Translations under genes and position numbers: made by a program
From: CAXBNB01 sp040151475
Lineage (GTDB): Bacteria > Bacteroidota > Bacteroidia > Cytophagales > Cyclobacteriaceae
Length of the DNA stretch: 64,000 nt
Direction of reading: 5' to 3'
Assembly (NCBI RefSeq): GCF_040151475.1
Contig: NZ_JBDKWG010000151.1
Span: forward strand, 1 to 64,000
Part shown: piece after piece, positions 1-8,331 of the stretch
Layout of the letters: each line of letters starts with the position of its first letter
Position numbering within the stretch: position 1 is the stretch's first letter
Notes under the pieces: generated by a model
What the model was told of the DNA's origin: nothing
Database searches by the model: none
Seen by the model: the letters and a program-made list of their open reading frames with translations, nothing else

Positions 1-70
1 TTCAAAATCATATTTTTTTGCCGTCTATTTTGATAGCGGCCTTTATTATATTTACAATAGTATTTTACTC

Positions 71-117
71 AGGGTAAAGATAAACGACAAGGCCGTCTTG
101 TCAATAGTCTTTACCCT
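71..117. terminator. nested inverted repeat, probable terminator or leader hairpin
   Basis: A 10-bp arm AGGGTAAAGA (71-80) is matched perfectly by TCTTTACCCT (108-117). Inside it a second pair GACAAG (86-91) and CTTGTC (97-102) can pair. A T-rich stretch follows. It most likely ends transcription of a gene lying upstream of the window. As it sits about 30 bases before the start of the large secreted protein it could also be a leader hairpin of that gene. Confidence 0.5.
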
Positions 118-146
118 CTTTTATAAGGTGACAAAGTAGGGTTAGA

Positions 147-3100
147 ATGAAAAAATTATTACTATTATCCGCATTTATACTAAGCATATTTCAAGGATTT
201 TCTCAAACCAAAGGCATCAGTTATCAGGCAGTAATACTAAATCCAAATACGCAGGAAGTACCAGGAGCTACTGTACAAAATAACATATTGCCTAATACTA
301 CAGTTGGTATTCAATTTACCATAACAGACCATTCAGGAACTATAGAATATCAAGAAAGTCATACCACCAGTACGGATAAGTATGGAATGATCAACTTGCT
401 AATAGGAGCAGGAAACCCTACAAGCAGTAATGATTTTTCAGATATATTTTGGGATGGCAATGTTAAGAAATTAAAAGTAGAGATTGATTTTTCAGGAGGC
501 AGTAATTATCAATTCTTAAATGAGCAAAACCTTACTTATATTCCACAACCACCAACGCCAGAAGTGTCGATTGGAATTGAAACCAATACAGAAGCTATAA
601 TAGATGAAACCGCAAGAGCAATAGCTGTGGAAAAGCTAAATGCCACGGGCATTTCTAGTCTCCAAACGGAACAACAAATACAAAACGCTGCAATAGCATT
701 GAATACGGCTAAGCTAGGAATAACCACTGAACAAGCGACTACCATAAGTAATACTACTGGCATTAACACTGGAGATCAGGATATCTCAGGAATTGATGCC
801 AATGCAGCGGCTGTTGCAACGGAGAAAGAAAGAGCCACAAAGGCAGAACTGGCAAATGAAAAAGCAAATGAAAATGAAATACAAAGAGCAACAACTGCAG
901 AAGAGGCAAATGCAACCGCAATTTCTAACGAAGTAATGCGAGCAACAGCAGCAGAAGAAAATTTAGCTGCCAATTTATCCACAGAAATTATTAATAGAAC
1001 TAATGTAGCTGCTTTAAAAGCAGATTTGGCTTCCCCAACATTTACAGGTACTGTTTCAGGGATTGACAAAACAATGGTTGGCCTGGAGAATGTCGATAAT
1101 ACAAGTGATGCCAACAAGCCAATCTCCGACCTTACACAATCAGCATTGGATGAAAAAGTAGATAAGGTCTCAGGCAAAGGGTTGTCAACAGAAGATTATA
1201 CCACGGCAGAGCAAACAAAACTGGCTGCTATCACAGGTTCTAATACAGGAGATCAGGATATCTCAGGAATTGATGCCAATTCCTCCACTATCGGAAACCT
1301 GTCAACTCTAACAACCACTACAAAATCAAATCTGGTAGCCGCTGTAAATGAACTGGAAAATGAAAAAGCAGATTTGGCTTCCCCAACATTTACAGGTACT
1401 GTTTCAGGGATTGACAAAACAATGGTTGGCCTGGAGAATGTCGATAATACAAGTGATGCCAACAAGCCAATCTCCGATCTTACACAATCAGCATTGGATA
1501 AAAAAGTAGATAAGGTCTCAGGCAAAGGGTTGTCAACAGAAGATTATACCACAGCAGAGCAAACAAAACTGGCGGCTATCACAGGTTCTAATACAGGAGA
1601 TCAGGATATCTCAGGAATTGATGCCAATTCTTCCACCATCGGAAACCTGTCAACTCTAACAACCACGGACAAATCAAATCTGGTAGCCGCTGTAAATGAG
1701 ACAGATGCCGCTTTAGATTTAAAAGCAGATGTAACATTAAGTAATTTATCCAATACTTCAACAGCAAGAACTAATCTTGGTGTTGCAATAGGAACAAATG
1801 TTCAAGCTTATGATGCAGATTTGGAGGATTTGGCCGATGGCATCTTGTCAGCCAGTAAAGTTGAAAATGCTATTACCACAGCTGGCACTAGTGGAGAAGT
1901 TTGGACTTCTGATGGAAGTGGCGCAGGAACTTGGTCTGTACCATCATCAAGTGTAATACAAGTTGGGGCAGGTTTAGTGATTTCTGGAGCAGGAACTGTT
2001 GATAGTCCATATAACATTACGCTACCATCAGGTGGTACAGCAGGTCAAGTTTTAACAATAGGTGGGGATGGTGTCCCTGCTTGGGCAGATGCCACGGGTG
2101 CAGTAAGCATATTTTATCTAGATGCTGATGGTGATGGGTATGGGGATGCGAATGAACCTATAACTTCAACTTCTGCACCCAATGGTTATGTAAGCAATAA
2201 TACCGATTGTAACGATGATGATATAAGTATCGAACAAGCGACTACTTGGTATATAGATGCAGACGGTGATGGCTATGGCGTTTCAGTTATATCATCATGC
2301 ATAAGACCTTCCAACGGTTACTTGTTATCGGAGCTGTCTGGCACAGGAACAGACGATTGCAACGATGGTGATGCGAATGAGAAGCCCGGTGAAACGTGGT
2401 ATATAGATGTGGATGGTGATGGTTATCCCAGCTCAAGTACAGTATCATGTGTAAGACCTAGCAATGCATACTTATTATCTGAGTTGTTAGGAACAGATAA
2501 TGATTGTATAGATTCCAATTCAGCAATAAACCCAGGAGCCGCAGAGGTTTGTGATGGTATAGATAATAATTGTGATGGTTCTATAGATGAAGGGCTTACT
2601 CTTACAACCTATTATGTAGATGCCGATGGAGATGGTTATGGAGATAGTAGTGACCCGGGAACCTCCTACTGTAGCAATCCTGGATCAGGATTTAAAACAA
2701 ATAATACAGACTGTGATGATTCAAATTCAGCGATAAAGCCAGGAGCAACTGAGATTGGAGGTAATAGCATTGATGAAAACTGTGATGGTAATATATATGT
2801 TGTTGGAGATTATGTTGATGGAGGTGTCGTTTTTTATGTACCGACTACACCTACAGACTTAAATAAGGATGGTGTAGTAGATTATGGTTTGGTATGTTCT
2901 ATTGATGATCTAACAAGCTCAGGTGTTAAGTTCTATAGTAATAATATTAGCGTGGATGGAACTGATCGACGTAAAGGTTTTGGAAAAAGCAATACTGATC
3001 TTTTGATTGCGGATATTGGAACTAGCACTCAATTTGCCGCAGGTTTAGCTATTGCATATAGAGGAGGTGGTTTTTCAGATTGGTACTTACCTAGTAAAGA

Positions 3101-3302
3101 TGAGTTAACAGCAATGTATAACAACAGAGACGCTATTAATGCCACTGCAGCTATAAATGGAGGAAGTGATTTTGCTCCTAAAAATAATGGTTATTGGAGT
3201 TCTTATTGTATTGTTCAAAAAGCCTATTATATTGATTGGACGGACGGAAGTACGCCTTATATAGCTATGACAAACCTATTTGGCGTGCTTTTTAATGCAT
3301 GA
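147..3302 (+). CDS. large secreted protein with tail-fibre-like repeats, MopE-type repeats and DUF1566-like C-terminus
   Basis: The product has 1051 residues and a clear N-terminal signal peptide ending near FSQ. Residues 20-135 resemble the N-terminal region common in Bacteroidota surface proteins. Residues about 150-290 are heptad-rich and Ala/Glu/Asn-rich, probably coiled coil. Residues 290-520 hold two near-identical 116-residue units with phage tail-fibre style wording (SPTFTGTVSGI, MVGLENVDNTSD). Residues 655-890 hold repeated DADGDGYG and TDCNDDD blocks typical of MopE/putative metal-binding repeats, likely Ca2+ binding. The last 150 residues (GGVVFYV... WYLPSKDEL... YWSS) look like the DUF1566/Lcl C-terminal domain. 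No type IX secretion tail is seen. It is probably an extracellular trimeric fibre or adhesin. The role is inferred from domains only. Confidence 0.8.
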   Translation: MKKLLLLSAFILSIFQGFSQTKGISYQAVILNPNTQEVPGATVQNNILPNTTVGIQFTITDHSGTIEYQESHTTSTDKYGMINLLIGAGNPTSSNDFSDIFWDGNVKKLKVEIDFSGGSNYQFLNEQNLTYIPQPPTPEVSIGIETNTEAIIDETARAIAVEKLNATGISSLQTEQQIQNAAIALNTAKLGITTEQATTISNTTGINTGDQDISGIDANAAAVATEKERATKAELANEKANENEIQRATTAEEANATAISNEVMRATAAEENLAANLSTEIINRTNVAALKADLASPTFTGTVSGIDKTMVGLENVDNTSDANKPISDLTQSALDEKVDKVSGKGLSTEDYTTAEQTKLAAITGSNTGDQDISGIDANSSTIGNLSTLTTTTKSNLVAAVNELENEKADLASPTFTGTVSGIDKTMVGLENVDNTSDANKPISDLTQSALDKKVDKVSGKGLSTEDYTTAEQTKLAAITGSNTGDQDISGIDANSSTIGNLSTLTTTDKSNLVAAVNETDAALDLKADVTLSNLSNTSTARTNLGVAIGTNVQAYDADLEDLADGILSASKVENAITTAGTSGEVWTSDGSGAGTWSVPSSSVIQVGAGLVISGAGTVDSPYNITLPSGGTAGQVLTIGGDGVPAWADATGAVSIFYLDADGDGYGDANEPITSTSAPNGYVSNNTDCNDDDISIEQATTWYIDADGDGYGVSVISSCIRPSNGYLLSELSGTGTDDCNDGDANEKPGETWYIDVDGDGYPSSSTVSCVRPSNAYLLSELLGTDNDCIDSNSAINPGAAEVCDGIDNNCDGSIDEGLTLTTYYVDADGDGYGDSSDPGTSYCSNPGSGFKTNNTDCDDSNSAIKPGATEIGGNSIDENCDGNIYVVGDYVDGGVVFYVPTTPTDLNKDGVVDYGLVCSIDDLTSSGVKFYSNNISVDGTDRRKGFGKSNTDLLIADIGTSTQFAAGLAIAYRGGGFSDWYLPSKDELTAMYNNRDAINATAAINGGSDFAPKNNGYWSSYCIVQKAYYIDWTDGSTPYIAMTNLFGVLFNA
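1020..1700 (+). repeat. two tandem 348-bp units inside the fibre-like gene
   Basis: Unit 1 begins at 1020 and unit 2 at 1368, exactly 348 bp (116 codons) apart, and they differ at only a handful of bases until about 1698. This points to a recent in-frame duplication or to gene conversion within the fibre shaft. Such repeats can expand or contract by slippage, changing fibre length. Confidence 0.9.
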
Positions 3303-3506
3303 ATAGTTATCTATCATTGTATTATGAGGTAAGAAATAAATGCATTACTTTTTTTGGAGCTTTTCCTGAACTACAGATGGTTTAGGATCAAACAGAAAAC
3401 CTGTGGAGCAATTGTATTATTTTTATATTATTCTAATTGAGTAAATGCATTTCCATTTGATAGCTCTTTGGCCTTATGAAAATCACGTTAAGAAAATTGA
3501 CTTTAA

Positions 3507-3873
3507 ATGCCCGAGGCAGAGTCCAGAGGATTTTTTTATAAAGGTATTTATGATGGTACCGAAGGATATGACGGTCATGTAATCATCGAAGCTGGAAGAA
3601 CTTCCGACGCTATTTTTCTTAATAATTATATTTCTTCAAATGTCTATATGGTTACTGGGGAGGTAGCGTAGGAATTGGCACAACTTCTACAGGCAGTCAT
3701 AAACTAGCCGTTGAAGGCTCTATTGGTGCTAGAGAAATAAAAGTAGAAGCAGGAACGGGTTGGTTAGATTTTGTATTTGAGGGAAATTACAGGCTTCCAT
3801 CTTTGATAGAAGTTGAAAATCAATTAAAGAGAATTTTAAACATCACAAATTTGTACCGCTTCCTGCAGACTTG
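3507..3873 (+). pseudogene. frameshifted remnant of a surface/tail-fibre protein C-terminus
   Basis: One frame from the ATG at 3507 reads GFFYKGIYDGTEGYDGHVI and stops at a TAG near 3670. A neighbouring frame continues the same kind of protein (VGIGTTSTGSHKLAVEGSIG, then REIKVEAGTGWLDFVFE and LPSLIEVENQL). This is the ending typical of Bacteroidota fibre-like proteins. A further shift near 3835 gives a KFVPLPADL-like tail in place of the usual HLP motif. At least two frameshifts are needed, so it is a relic. Its 3' end overlaps the stop of the convergent gene. It follows another fibre-like gene, so it may be a decayed paralogue. Confidence 0.7.
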
Positions 3874-4741
3874 ATATCGGGTTATTAACTGGAATCCACT
3901 CATGACCAACATAGCCTTTGTAACCATTCGCAAGGAGGGTCTTCATCACGAAACGGTAGTTTATTTCTTGTTCCTCACCAATTTCTCCTCGACCCGGAAC
4001 TCCAGCAACTTGTACATGACCAATGTACTCCATGTACTTGTTGATGTTGTCAATAATATTGCCATCCATAATTTGAATATGATACACATCAAAAAGCAAT
4101 CGAAGAGCTGGAGAGCTTACTGATTTGATTATTTCCATACAGATTTCCAGGTGATCTCCCTGATAACCGGGGTGTCCTTTCATATTTTCTGTAACTATCG
4201 AGTTTAAAGGTTCAAGTACCATAGATACTTGTTTCTTTTCGGCTATTCGTGCCATTTTTTTATATCCTTCTATACAATTTTTTATTCCTTCTTCCGGTGA
4301 GACTTTACTTCCATTTTTTTCTATTGAAGTGTCAAACAACCCGGTAAAAGTCATTACATTGGGAAATCCAGCTGCAGAGGTGGCAACTATGGCATTTTCA
4401 AGAGCATCAAAGCACTCAGCATGATGGTTTTTATTGTTCATCCCACGAACAAAAGTGTGAGATTTGGTAGCGGCACATACCATATTCAATTCCTTCAAAA
4501 GTGCCCACTTCTCTATTGGAAAAAGTTCAACCCCAGACACTCCCAAAGATTTGCATTGGTTCAAAAATTCTTCAGGGCTCCATTTTGGACCAGCAGCCAT
4601 AAAAGGCCAGCCTGCAACCACCTGCTTTATATTTCCCTTTAACAATGATTTGCTTTCTGCTAAATTAGGAGAAGCAAGTAAAGAACCAATGCCAAGACCC
4701 GCATGTTTAATGAATTTTCGTCTGGAACCCATACTTTTCAT
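3836..4741 (-). CDS. exported hydroxypyruvate-isomerase-like TIM-barrel protein
   Basis: The product has about 301 residues. The start MKSMGSRRKFIKHAG gives a short n-region and a twin-arginine motif. ATGs four codons upstream (4753) and three codons downstream (4732) are alternatives. The body fits the xylose-isomerase-like TIM barrel (AP endonuclease 2 family). Metal-ligand style motifs are VLEPLN, LLFDVYHIQIM, HVQVAGVPGRGEIG and GYVGHEWIP, the pattern of hydroxypyruvate isomerase (Hyi) relatives. The Tat motif suggests export of a folded metalloenzyme acting on sugars in the periplasm. The substrate is unknown. It is transcribed in the same direction as the related gene at 4985-5869, from which it is separated by a MITE-like insert. 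Confidence 0.75.
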   Translation of the reverse strand: MKSMGSRRKFIKHAGLGIGSLLASPNLAESKSLLKGNIKQVVAGWPFMAAGPKWSPEEFLNQCKSLGVSGVELFPIEKWALLKELNMVCAATKSHTFVRGMNNKNHHAECFDALENAIVATSAAGFPNVMTFTGLFDTSIEKNGSKVSPEEGIKNCIEGYKKMARIAEKKQVSMVLEPLNSIVTENMKGHPGYQGDHLEICMEIIKSVSSPALRLLFDVYHIQIMDGNIIDNINKYMEYIGHVQVAGVPGRGEIGEEQEINYRFVMKTLLANGYKGYVGHEWIPVNNPISSLQEAVQICDV

Positions 4742-4817
4742 AATCCTTGGCAAACTAATAAATGAGAGCTAAAATTAACCTATTGCTTGAAAAATCAAAG
4801 CAACTAAAAAAAGTAAT

Positions 4818-4967
4818 GAGGCTGTCTCAAAAGTCATATAATTCCCAGATTCCTGACTGTCGTTAGACAGGAATTCAGGGATCTGTCCTAGAAACAGCTA
4901 TTACTGCATTTTCAAAGGGATGCCGGAACAAGCCCGGCAACTTGTTTAACTCTTTTGAGACAGCCTC
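4818..4967. mobile_element. MITE-like element with 16-bp perfect terminal inverted repeats
   Basis: GAGGCTGTCTCAAAAG (4818-4833) is repeated inverted as CTTTTGAGACAGCCTC (4952-4967), enclosing 150 bp with no coding capacity. Two smaller hairpins lie inside (around CCTGACTGTC and GCCGG...CCGGC). The size and perfect termini suggest a non-autonomous transposable element mobilised in trans. Ends beginning GAGGCTGTCTCAAAA are, from memory, seen on insertion sequences in this phylum. No clear target duplication is visible. A large transcription-ending hairpin is the alternative. Confidence 0.65.
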
Positions 4968-4984
4968 AAAATATTGACTAATAC

Positions 4985-5869
4985 TTAAATCGTTAAAGTA
5001 TTAATATGGTTATAGGCTTTAGCCAAATTGCCAAAAGGATCGTCCGTACGCTCATCTTCCACAAAGTAATATTCCAATCCGGCTTTGTCCTTTTGATTAA
5101 AAATGGATTGAAAGTCAATAATACCTTCTCCAACTGTAGTCTGATCCAAATTGGCGTTGGCATCTTTCACATGAAATAGGCTAAACCTTCCCGGATACTT
5201 GTTGATCAGGTCTAACGGTTCGTACCCTCCTTTTTTCACCCAATACAAATCTGCCTCAAATGAAACCAACTCAGGATCGGTATTTTCCAACATTACTTCT
5301 AATGGAATTTCGTCATTGCTTTTTTCAAATTCAAAAGCATGGTTATGATACCCAAAGGTAATCCCGGTTCCTTTAAATAATTCTCCCACAGCATTGAGGT
5401 TTTCTGCCACTTTACGGTAGTCACTTCTCAATTCGTCATCCAAATAAGGAATAACTAAATACTTCAATCCAGCTTCCTGTGATGCCTCTATCACTTTTGG
5501 AGCCTGATCTGCTGTGAAATACGAGCTGTGACAAGAAACCAATTCCATACCCAGGTCACTCACTATTTTTTTGTACTCAGAAGGAGCCATACCGAACAAT
5601 TGACCATCCAATCCTAAGCCGTAACCTTCAATGAATTTGTATCCAATGTCAGCAATCTTCTTCATCGATCCTGCAAAGTCTTCATTTAAGGCATCACGCA
5701 CGGAATAAGCCTGTACGCCCATATCCTTAGGTACAATTTTAGGTGCAGCTGCTTTTACTGCCTCGGTTGATTTCTCTCCTTGCTTTTTTGGGCCGCATGC
5801 CATTGGTGCTACGATAGCTCCGGCAGCCAATATAGAACTGGCTTTGATGAATTTTCTTCTACTTGTCAT
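4985..5869 (-). CDS. exported sugar phosphate isomerase/epimerase-like TIM-barrel protein
   Basis: The 294-residue product starts MTSRRKFIKASSILAAGAI, a twin-arginine signal, followed by APMACGPKK, which could be a relaxed lipobox. The body is a xylose-isomerase-like TIM barrel. MGVQAYSVRDAL opens the first strand, and GYHNHAFEFEK, VSFEADLYWVKKGG, LFHVKDAN and YYFVEDE provide the expected His/Glu/Asp metal ligands. Proteins of this type are common in Bacteroidota carbohydrate or inositol catabolism, but the substrate cannot be named. It lies upstream of, and in the same direction as, the related gene at 3836-4741, so the two may have been co-transcribed before the 150-bp element inserted. Confidence 0.8.
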   Translation of the reverse strand: MTSRRKFIKASSILAAGAIVAPMACGPKKQGEKSTEAVKAAAPKIVPKDMGVQAYSVRDALNEDFAGSMKKIADIGYKFIEGYGLGLDGQLFGMAPSEYKKIVSDLGMELVSCHSSYFTADQAPKVIEASQEAGLKYLVIPYLDDELRSDYRKVAENLNAVGELFKGTGITFGYHNHAFEFEKSNDEIPLEVMLENTDPELVSFEADLYWVKKGGYEPLDLINKYPGRFSLFHVKDANANLDQTTVGEGIIDFQSIFNQKDKAGLEYYFVEDERTDDPFGNLAKAYNHINTLTI

Positions 5870-6285
5870 AGTAAGGTTTTTAGTTTGCTTTCAATTTAAT
5901 GGCACAATTTAGGAAATCCTACTGATAGATTTAGAGTCCTAATTGCTAAAATGTGGTATGGATATGTATTTTGAAAGAATTTAATTCAATCACATGATCC
6001 AATATAAAACTTAACTCGTGATCATATACTGAGGTTTTAGATTTCAAGTGAACTATTAAAAAGATAGGTTCCTACCTAAAACAGGTATTAATCACTAAAT
6101 GGAGTTTGCTTTCGACCCAAGGGGTTGGGAGTTAAACCTTATTTTGATTAAACTCTCAAAATTAAGTCTTTGATATTATTTTTTATGACAATGTATTTTT
6201 GCTTGAAAATTTATTGTGATTACAAAAAATCATTCTATCTTCGCACCTCGAAAAACACAAGTATTGTATTTCGAAACAAATAAAA
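5870..6285. promoter_or_regulatory. AT-rich intergenic region with the tRNA-Pro promoter
   Basis: This stretch holds no convincing gene. Near its right end a Bacteroidota-type promoter is visible: TTG at 6214-6216, a 19-base spacer, then TATCTTCG at 6236-6243 (close to TAnnTTTG). This would start transcription near 6250, some 35 bases ahead of the tRNA. A partly palindromic 5' leader (TCGAAA...TTTCGA) precedes the mature tRNA. Confidence 0.5.
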
Positions 6286-6359
6286 CGGGATGTAGCGCAG
6301 TCCGGTAGCGCACCTGGTTTGGGACCAGGGGGTCCCAGGTTCGAATCCTGGTATCCCGA
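6286..6359 (+). tRNA. tRNA-Pro (anticodon TGG)
   Basis: A full 74-nt cloverleaf can be drawn. Acceptor CGGGATG pairs with TATCCCG, the D stem is GCGC/GCGC, the anticodon stem CCTGG/CCAGG encloses loop TTTGGGA (anticodon TGG), and the T stem CCAGG/CCTGG encloses TTCGAAT. The discriminator is A and CCA is not encoded. The acceptor has one G-U pair at its base. A terminator follows at 6386-6415. The gene is the integration site of the 42-kb element downstream. Confidence 0.95.
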
Positions 6360-6449
6360 CAACAAAGGTTCATCAGAACCCAAAAGCCTGCAAATCTTAC
6401 GATTTGCGGGCTTTTTTATTTTTTACGTATCAGTTCGATTTAGACAATT
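6338..6449 (+). repeat. left attachment region (tRNA 3' end, terminator and 29-bp repeat)
   Basis: Three segments recur in the same order at 48229-48362. Bases 6338-6365 (tRNA T-arm to acceptor) match 48229-48256 at 26 of 28 positions. Bases 6381-6420, holding the terminator hairpin GCCTGCAAATC/GATTTGCGGGC plus its T-run, match 48273-48312 with one mismatch. Bases 6421-6449 match 48334-48362 perfectly (29 of 29). This is the signature of a site-specific integration into the tRNA gene. The left copy keeps the T stem fully paired, so the element restored a working tRNA. Confidence 0.85.
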
Positions 6450-6643
6450 TCAGCAAAAATGAGACCTATCCGGTGAACCAAATGAATGGTTTATTTTAGT
6501 TTACCAGATTGATGCAAATAGCTGTAAAACAGATAGTTGCATCGCATAATTTGAACTGTTTTAGGTCTGTTTGAGTGACCTTGTGGAAGCAGTTCACCAC
6601 GAGAGGAATCATTTTAACACAAACACTCAAAAGCTGAATTGTC

Positions 6644-7891
6644 ATGAGAACTACAAACACCTTCGGAGTTCAGTTCATCACAAGAACGAACAAGGCCAAA
6701 GATGGTCTACTCCCAATCTATGCCAGGGTCACCGTTGATGGCCGCAGGGTAGAAATATCATTGAAGCGTTGGATCAAACCAGGCGACTGGAACAGCTCAA
6801 AAGGCATGGCCAAGGGCAGCCGGGAAGAAATCAAATCGCTCAATCACTACCTGGATGAAGTCCGGGCAAGGATTATGGAGTGCTACCAGGAGATGCAGGT
6901 CCAAAAAAGACTGATCACTGCTGATGCCATCAAGAGTATGTTCCTGGGTACAGACCAAAAGGACTTCACCTTATGCAAGCTGGTGGATTATCACAACCAG
7001 ACAATGCGGGATACACTGGCGTGGGGCACGATGAAAAACTACTTCACCACTCAGAAGTATATCCATCGATTTTTGAAAGAGCGCTTTGGTACTACCGACA
7101 TGTTCCTTTCGGAACTGTCTTATAAATTCATCACCGATTTTGAATTCTACCTCCGAAACTATAAACCCAAAGACCACCAGAAGCCGCTTGGCAACAATGG
7201 AGTGATGAAGCATCTGGAGAGGTTCCGGAAGATGGTGACCATGGCCGTGAAAATGGAATGGGTAAGCAGGGATCCATTTGACAAGTACCAGCTCAAATTC
7301 CATCGGGTGGATCGGGATTTCCTCAATGATGAAGAGCTGGAGGCCGTAGAGAACAAGGACTTCAAAATTGTCCGCCTGCAGTGGGTAAGAGATTTGTTTG
7401 TGTTCAGTTGCTATACCGGACTGGCCTACATCGATGCTATGAACCTTACCCCATCCAATATTACCATTGGCATTGATGGGGAATACTGGTTATCTACCTG
7501 CCGCCAGAAGACCGACCAGCCGGTAAGGGTTCCTATCCTTCCCAAAGCTTGGGAAATCATCGAGAAATACAAAACCCATCCAAGAGCTGTGCAGAGGGGG
7601 GCAATATTCCCAATGATTTCTAACCAAAAGCTGAACTCTTACCTGAAAGAAATTGCTGATCTGTGCGGAATTGAAAAGAACCTCACATTTCACCTAGCCA
7701 GGCATACTTTTGCTACTACAGTTACGCTTTGTAATGGTGTGCCACTGGAAACGGTTAGCAAGATGTTGGGTCACTCCAAAATTACAACCACGCAGGTTTA
7801 CGCCAAAGTGGTAGAGAAAAAAGTGAGTGAGGATATGCAGAATCTAAGAGAGAAACTAGCAGCACCAAAATTGATGAGAAGGGCGAAATAG
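6644..7891 (+). CDS. int: tyrosine recombinase / integrase of the island
   Basis: The 415-residue protein has the three-part layout of Bacteroidota integrases. An arm-binding N-terminal domain (about 1-90, FGVQFITRTNKAKDG... WIKPGDW) is followed by a SAM-like core-binding domain (about 105-205) and a C-terminal catalytic domain. Visible catalytic residues are H350-x-x-R353, H377 in LGHSKITT and Y386 in QVYAKV. At the first-arginine box it reads CYTGLAYIDA (256-265), lacking Arg as in the IntDOT-like group. It lies 284 bases from the tRNA-Pro it presumably recombines. A small hairpin (AAGGGC/GCCCTT, 7879-7896) spans its stop codon and may end its transcript. Confidence 0.93.
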   Translation: MRTTNTFGVQFITRTNKAKDGLLPIYARVTVDGRRVEISLKRWIKPGDWNSSKGMAKGSREEIKSLNHYLDEVRARIMECYQEMQVQKRLITADAIKSMFLGTDQKDFTLCKLVDYHNQTMRDTLAWGTMKNYFTTQKYIHRFLKERFGTTDMFLSELSYKFITDFEFYLRNYKPKDHQKPLGNNGVMKHLERFRKMVTMAVKMEWVSRDPFDKYQLKFHRVDRDFLNDEELEAVENKDFKIVRLQWVRDLFVFSCYTGLAYIDAMNLTPSNITIGIDGEYWLSTCRQKTDQPVRVPILPKAWEIIEKYKTHPRAVQRGAIFPMISNQKLNSYLKEIADLCGIEKNLTFHLARHTFATTVTLCNGVPLETVSKMLGHSKITTTQVYAKVVEKKVSEDMQNLREKLAAPKLMRRAK

Positions 7892-7898
7892 CCCTTTG

Positions 7899-7960
7899 TA
7901 TTTAAGTACTTGCTTAAATAACTATCATTCCCTACCTTTGTTTAAGCAATTGCTTAAATA
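7899..7960 (+). promoter_or_regulatory. ArsR-type operator pair around a Bacteroidota promoter
   Basis: Two related palindromes flank a promoter. The first is TATTTAAG-N6-CTTAAATA (7899-7920). The second is the perfect 18-mer TTTAAGCAATTGCTTAAA (7941-7958). Between them TTG (7910-7912) and TACCTTTG (7933-7940) are 20 bases apart, matching the TTG-N19-21-TAnnTTTG promoter. The second palindrome ends five bases before the arsR-type start codon. Binding of the encoded ArsR-family protein here would block transcription until metal is present (inference). Confidence 0.75.
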
Positions 7961-7962
7961 CT

Positions 7963-8331
7963 ATGAATACATGTATCCGTGTCTTTGCAGATAGCATCCA
8001 GATCAGTCGCTGCAGAGAAGACTTGAAAAACAAAGAAGAAAGCTTTTTAGAACTGGCCGATGTACTGAATCTGGCAGGTAATGCGGTTCGCCTCAAAATC
8101 CTGTACCTCTTGAAACAGGAAAATGAACTTTGCCCATGTGACTTGTCAGACATCCTGGGCATGACCGTGCCGGCCGTCTCCCAACATCTAAAAAAACTGA
8201 AGGATGCGGGAATCGTGACGACCAAAAAATCCGGTCAAACCATCTTCTATTCAGTAGAAGAGCAAAGTCAGCGAATCATTTCATCAGTGCTCGATTTGTT
8301 TAAGCTCCCAAATTCAATTCCTACCTTATGA
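7963..8331 (+). CDS. ArsR/SmtB-family metal-responsive repressor
   Basis: The 122-residue winged-helix protein has a core from about residue 28 to 105 with the recognition helix MTVPAVSQHLKKLKDAG. The metal-sensing motif ELCPCDL places two cysteines (C57, C59) on the helix used by ArsR/CadC sensors. Two extra N-terminal cysteines (C4 and C18) recall CadC-type sites. It is preceded by paired palindromes that look like its own operators and overlaps the next gene by four bases (ATGA), so the two are translationally coupled. It is the first gene of the metal cargo and likely controls the mer-like genes downstream. Which metal it senses cannot be decided (As, Hg, Cd, Zn or Pb). Confidence 0.88.
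   Translation: MNTCIRVFADSIQISRCREDLKNKEESFLELADVLNLAGNAVRLKILYLLKQENELCPCDLSDILGMTVPAVSQHLKKLKDAGIVTTKKSGQTIFYSVEEQSQRIISSVLDLFKLPNSIPTL

Noticed and set aside
776..1525. Long open frames on the minus strand across the fibre-gene repeats
   Set aside because: They mirror the duplicated units of the plus-strand gene, which has a signal peptide and recognisable domains. Their residues are Ser/Val-rich with no family.
147..3302. Prophage tail-fibre gene interpretation
   Set aside because: The repeats resemble phage fibres, but the protein has a secretion signal and MopE-type repeats and no phage genes surround it.
3902..4772. Plus-strand open frames over the TIM-barrel gene
   Set aside because: The minus-strand frame has continuous family motifs and a Tat signal; the plus frames have no coherent protein features.
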